Positions 61,901 to 64,000 of a DNA stretch of 64,000 nucleotides are shown in pieces. Location of the stretch: positions 1-64,000 of the forward strand of contig NZ_BPQP01000089.1 of the NCBI RefSeq assembly GCF_022179305.1, written 5' to 3'. Below the pieces are notes generated by a model, which worked only from the letters and a program-made list of their open reading frames with translations, did not search any database and was not told the DNA's origin. The DNA comes from Methylobacterium iners. Its GTDB lineage: Bacteria; Pseudomonadota; Alphaproteobacteria; Rhizobiales; Beijerinckiaceae. The position numbers were made by a program, and so were the translations under genes. The first letter of the stretch is position 1. The number at the start of each line of letters is the position of its first letter.

Positions 61901-64000
61901 CTGCCAGCCCGTGATGTCTTCCAGGCGCCCGACCGGCAGGTCGCCGGCGCCGGCCTCGAACCAATCCGGCGTGAGGCCGAAGACGAGGTCGCGGAACAGG
62001 GAGGCGCCGGGCTCGACCGCGAGCAGGAATCCGCCGGTCGCCAGCGCATCGCCGACCCGGCCGAGCAGGCCGCGCTCGGCCCGGTGCAGCACGTTGCTGG
62101 CGAGGATGATGTCGAAGCCGCTCTCGGGCAGGGCAGCGGCATCCTCGACGATGACGACGCCGCGGGGTAGGGCGAGGCGGGCGCGCTCGGCCAGACGCCG
62201 GTCCGCCTCGAACACGGTCAGCTGCGCCTCCACCCCGTCGGCGAAGGCGGCGATCTGGGCGGAGAGCGGACCGAACCCGACCTGCATCATCCGGAGGGCG
62301 CGGTCGCGCGGCAGGCGGGTCCGACTCTCCTCGACGATTCTGGCGATCACGTCGGCGGAGGCGCGGGCCGTCGCGCTGCGAAGGGCGAAGGCGTCGAGCG
62401 CGTTCTGCGACAGGGTCGGCGCGGCGGTCAGGTCGCGCGCCACCAGCCGGCTGGCGACGGCACCGATATCGGCGATCAGCACGAGCTCGGCGGAGAGCTC
62501 GGGATGGTCGGCCGCGATCCAGCGCATGATCTCGTCGGGCGCGGGCAGCGACACGTCCTTGCGCAGGATCCAGCGCTCGCCGTCGAGGCTGGCGAGGCCG
62601 CTGCTCTCCAGGGCGTAGAGAGCGTTGAGCAGCCAGGGGCGCATCCCGTCGGGCACCCGCTCGTCGAGGGCGACGCTGCCGGAGCGCTGCAGGCCCTCGG
62701 CAAGCCGGTAGGCGAGGGAGGTCGCCCAGCCTTCGAGGAGAAGGTGGCCCGGCGCGAGCGGCGTCTCGGCCGGCGCGCGGGCCAGCTTCGCCTGCGGCCG
62801 CAGGCTCTCGGCGATGCTGGGCTGACGCTCCAGGGGAATCGCGGTGGGCTCGGTCGCGAGCTCCGAGCGCTGCTGGATCGCGTAGGCCGCGAGCTCCGTG
62901 TCGGACTTGGCGCGCAGCGCCTGGAAGCGGCCCTCGCGCAGGGTGGCGATGACCTCGCCCTCGGCGTCGACCAGGGTGAAGTCGGCCAGGATGCTGCGCT
63001 CGTTGCAGCGCCGCGTCCGGATCTGCGCCCGCGCGATCACGGCGCCGGGCCGGACCAGGCGGATCTCGCCGAAGCGGACGGGAACGTAGGCCTTGGTCGC
63101 GTTCTCGCCGAGCAGGTCCGCGAAGAGCAGGATCAGACCGTGGAAGCAGGAGTCCAGGCGGGCGGGAACGAGTCCGAAGCGCGTGTCCGGCTCGGCCGGC
63201 GCCAGCTCGGAGACGATGGTGGTATCGTCGACGCGGGCGCTGAGGGTCACCTGCCGGAAGCTCGGGCCGAAGCCGAGGCCCGCCGCGTCCGCGCGGCGGT
63301 AGAGGTCGGGGCCGGCGACCGCATGGTCCACGGGCACCTCGATCGTGACCGGGGCGGGCGCCGAGAAGGTGCCGTCCACGATCTTGGCCTGGGCGTGCAG
63401 CTGCCAGGGCGCCTGGGTCAGGCGCGGACGGCTCAGGATCTGGATGCCGTTGCCGCTGCCCGAGAGCCGGACGCTGACCTCGCGCAGGGAATCCTCGCCG
63501 AACACCATCGGCGACAGGATCTCGAAATCGGCGAGCGCGACGCTGTCGCTGCGCTGGGCCTCGCGGGCGACGCCGAGCGCCATCTCGATGAAGGCCGCGC
63601 CGGGCAGGATCGCCTGGCCGTCGATGCGGTGGTCGTCGAGCTCGGGCACCGTCGCGATGTCGACATGGCCGTGCCAATCGAGGCTGTCGGCCGCGACGCG
63701 GGACCCGTAGAGCGGGTGGAAGCTGCGCACGCCGACGCCGCCGACGCCCTCGGTGGTCTCGGCCAGCCGGAAGCTGCGGCGCTGCCAGGGGTAGAGCGGC
63801 AGGGACACGGGACCCTGCGGGTTCTCGCCGAACACGGTCGCTTCGTCGACGGCCGCGCCCTGGACCAGGGCGGAGGCGACGGCCCGGGCGATCGGATCGC
63901 CACCGGCCGGCTTGCGATGCATCACGCCGACGCCCGCCGTCTCGATGCCGAGCGGCTCGATCGCGTCGCCGACATGGGAGAGTAGGGTCGCGCGCGGGCC
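58970..64000 (-). CDS. Highly reducing type I polyketide synthase (N-terminus beyond window)
   Basis: An open frame reaching the right edge, with at least 1670 residues. Domains in order: end of AT (ATLLSHVGDAIEPLG, then PLYPWQRRSF); DH with HRIDGQAILP (His motif) and LDSCFHGL (Asp motif); a pseudo-methyltransferase region near 62290 (MMQVGFGPLSAQ, binding loop degenerate); ER with HGGAGGVGLAALQIAK; KR with TGGLGGFG and the YVAAN catalytic Tyr; ACP with GLDSLM (Ser site near 59235). All reductive sites look intact. KS and most of AT should lie beyond base 64000. It is coupled to the oxoamine synthase. Confidence 0.93.
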   Translation of the reverse strand, partial: GPRATLLSHVGDAIEPLGIETAGVGVMHRKPAGGDPIARAVASALVQGAAVDEATVFGENPQGPVSLPLYPWQRRSFRLAETTEGVGGVGVRSFHPLYGSRVAADSLDWHGHVDIATVPELDDHRIDGQAILPGAAFIEMALGVAREAQRSDSVALADFEILSPMVFGEDSLREVSVRLSGSGNGIQILSRPRLTQAPWQLHAQAKIVDGTFSAPAPVTIEVPVDHAVAGPDLYRRADAAGLGFGPSFRQVTLSARVDDTTIVSELAPAEPDTRFGLVPARLDSCFHGLILLFADLLGENATKAYVPVRFGEIRLVRPGAVIARAQIRTRRCNERSILADFTLVDAEGEVIATLREGRFQALRAKSDTELAAYAIQQRSELATEPTAIPLERQPSIAESLRPQAKLARAPAETPLAPGHLLLEGWATSLAYRLAEGLQRSGSVALDERVPDGMRPWLLNALYALESSGLASLDGERWILRKDVSLPAPDEIMRWIAADHPELSAELVLIADIGAVASRLVARDLTAAPTLSQNALDAFALRSATARASADVIARIVEESRTRLPRDRALRMMQVGFGPLSAQIAAFADGVEAQLTVFEADRRLAERARLALPRGVVIVEDAAALPESGFDIILASNVLHRAERGLLGRVGDALATGGFLLAVEPGASLFRDLVFGLTPDWFEAGAGDLPVGRLEDITGWQRLLSDTGLVRVAVDRAASGNGDDLLLMAEAPVRPHPAAGQSFAFVIGSHDAFAAETASSLATLLVAGGVHVSIILDSEQSLLELERETPDTVVFLAGAFGRDGAAADRLRDRCLSLKRCVEHLGARQTRLWVICPGATRDLGEGSAVETGVWAFTRTLANEVASLDVRRIDLSPAMSSKRSAERLRDLILSGTPETEIVLDDDRTRVMRFSPGQMARRPTADAVPAEAARLERSNTGGLNEMQWGPAERRAPGRGEVEIAVEATGLNFRDVLWALSMLPEEILEDGFAGPRLGLEVAGRVLAVGPGVKAFKPGDRVVAFAQSGFATHIVVPELVVAPSPPGVGAQAAATVPVAFLTAYYALVTCAKLRRGEWVLVHGGAGGVGLAALQIAKLKGARVIATAGSREKRALVKALGAEHVLDSRSLSFVDEVRRITGEGVGVVVNSLFGEAMERSLNVLRPFGRFIELGKRDYVANTHIGLRPFRRNLSYFGVDLDQVLQHQGEDGARLFREVMALFTEGGLKPLPFQPFTADEVSDAFRLMQQSGHVGKIVIAPPKPGSVMVARKSAFGIAGDGAHLITGGLGGFGLEAARWLSDRGAKHLVLVGRNGAATPEAKALVAELTERGVTVDARACDITSRKAVDRLLADIEADGTRLAGIIHGAMVLKDGLIANLDGPSLDAVIRPKVIGAEHLDAATRERQLDYFVLFSSATTFIGNPGQGAYVAANGFMEGLARERRRHGLPALAVAWGAIGDVGVLARNRAVMETLAGRVGVTPMDARRCLDLMAEALEGQGAQPDDAVIAIAAMHWGKARERLATMRSPSYADLGSDQQMESGAVAAINIAALHKTQDIDTVRKTVSDAIVEDIARILRLPKDDISRVRQLSEIGLDSLMGVELGASLQERFALDAPPSGISSGLTVNELTETLIQSISAPVDEAAAAVMSLAQRHAGESVDIRDLEPFNTMVEQNSLEIKEILI

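Noticed and set aside
58958-62170. 1070-residue plus-strand open frame opposite the PKS
   Set aside because: Low-complexity Arg/Gly/Asp/Ala/Val sequence with no recognisable motif; the minus strand encodes a clear PKS here.
1-64000. tRNA, rRNA and insertion sequence genes
   Set aside because: Reading through the intergenic regions I saw no tRNA-like cloverleaf, no rRNA-like sequence and no transposase gene. This was by eye; tRNAscan-SE and an IS search would be decisive.

Overview
The window reads as chromosomal DNA from a Methylobacterium/Methylorubrum-type methylotroph (Alphaproteobacteria, Hyphomicrobiales). The base composition is uniformly very GC-rich. The first 45 kb is a nearly continuous C1-oxidation island: lanthanide-dependent methanol dehydrogenase xoxF-xoxG-xoxJ, the PQQ biosynthesis genes with the pqqC/pqqD fusion typical of this genus, the mxbDM regulators, the formyltransferase/hydrolase complex fhcCDAB, mtdB, mch and fae, many archaeal-type tetrahydromethanopterin (H4MPT) and methylofuran biosynthesis genes, and a lut (lanthanide utilisation and transport) cluster. 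As I remember it, the order closely follows Methylorubrum extorquens AM1; I had no database to confirm this.

Layout. 0.2-3.3 kb: a pterin dehydratase and a NitT/TauT-type ABC importer. 3.3-7.4 kb: the xoxF promoter region and xoxFGJ. 7.4-9.1 kb: folP-folB-folK on the minus strand. 9.2-16.2 kb, minus strand: mxbD, mxbM, pqqA, pqqB, pqqCD, pqqE and two small exported proteins. 16.2-21.2 kb, minus: a small exported protein and fhcB-fhcA-fhcD-fhcC. 21.5-28.3 kb, plus: RFAP synthase, mtdB, ATP-grasp, mch, ATP-grasp (MptN-like), CitG-like and fae. 28.4-36.1 kb: HisA-like, MfnF-like, a YVTN propeller, MxaD-like, DUF447, DHPS-like DUF6513, MfnE-like, MfnB-like and DUF2380 genes. 36.3-44.3 kb, plus: the lut cluster from periplasmic binding protein to TonB-dependent receptor, closed by a strong terminator. 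44.4-46 kb: a small exported protein and an unusual Asp-rich RTX-like protein, where AM1 carries lanmodulin. 46.2-54.6 kb: an exopolysaccharide locus. 54.8-57.6 kb: mixed housekeeping genes including ctaA. 57.6-64 kb: a PLP-dependent alpha-oxoamine synthase translationally coupled to a large reducing polyketide synthase that runs off the right edge.

How the parts cooperate. The lut system would bring lanthanides across the outer and inner membranes, and the pqq genes make the quinone cofactor. XoxF uses both to oxidise methanol in the periplasm and passes electrons to cytochrome XoxG. The formaldehyde formed is condensed with H4MPT by Fae, oxidised by MtdB, cyclised by Mch and released as formate by Fhc, which carries methylofuran. 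Nearly all the small unknown genes in this stretch belong to the cofactor pathways or are exported companions of the methanol oxidation system.

Several palindromic intergenic repeat families are scattered through the window. One copy lies inside the 3' end of the DUF6513 coding sequence and is translated. The strongest candidates for something undescribed are the Asp-rich RTX-like protein beside a lut cluster with no lanM next to it, and the PKS plus oxoamine synthase pair.
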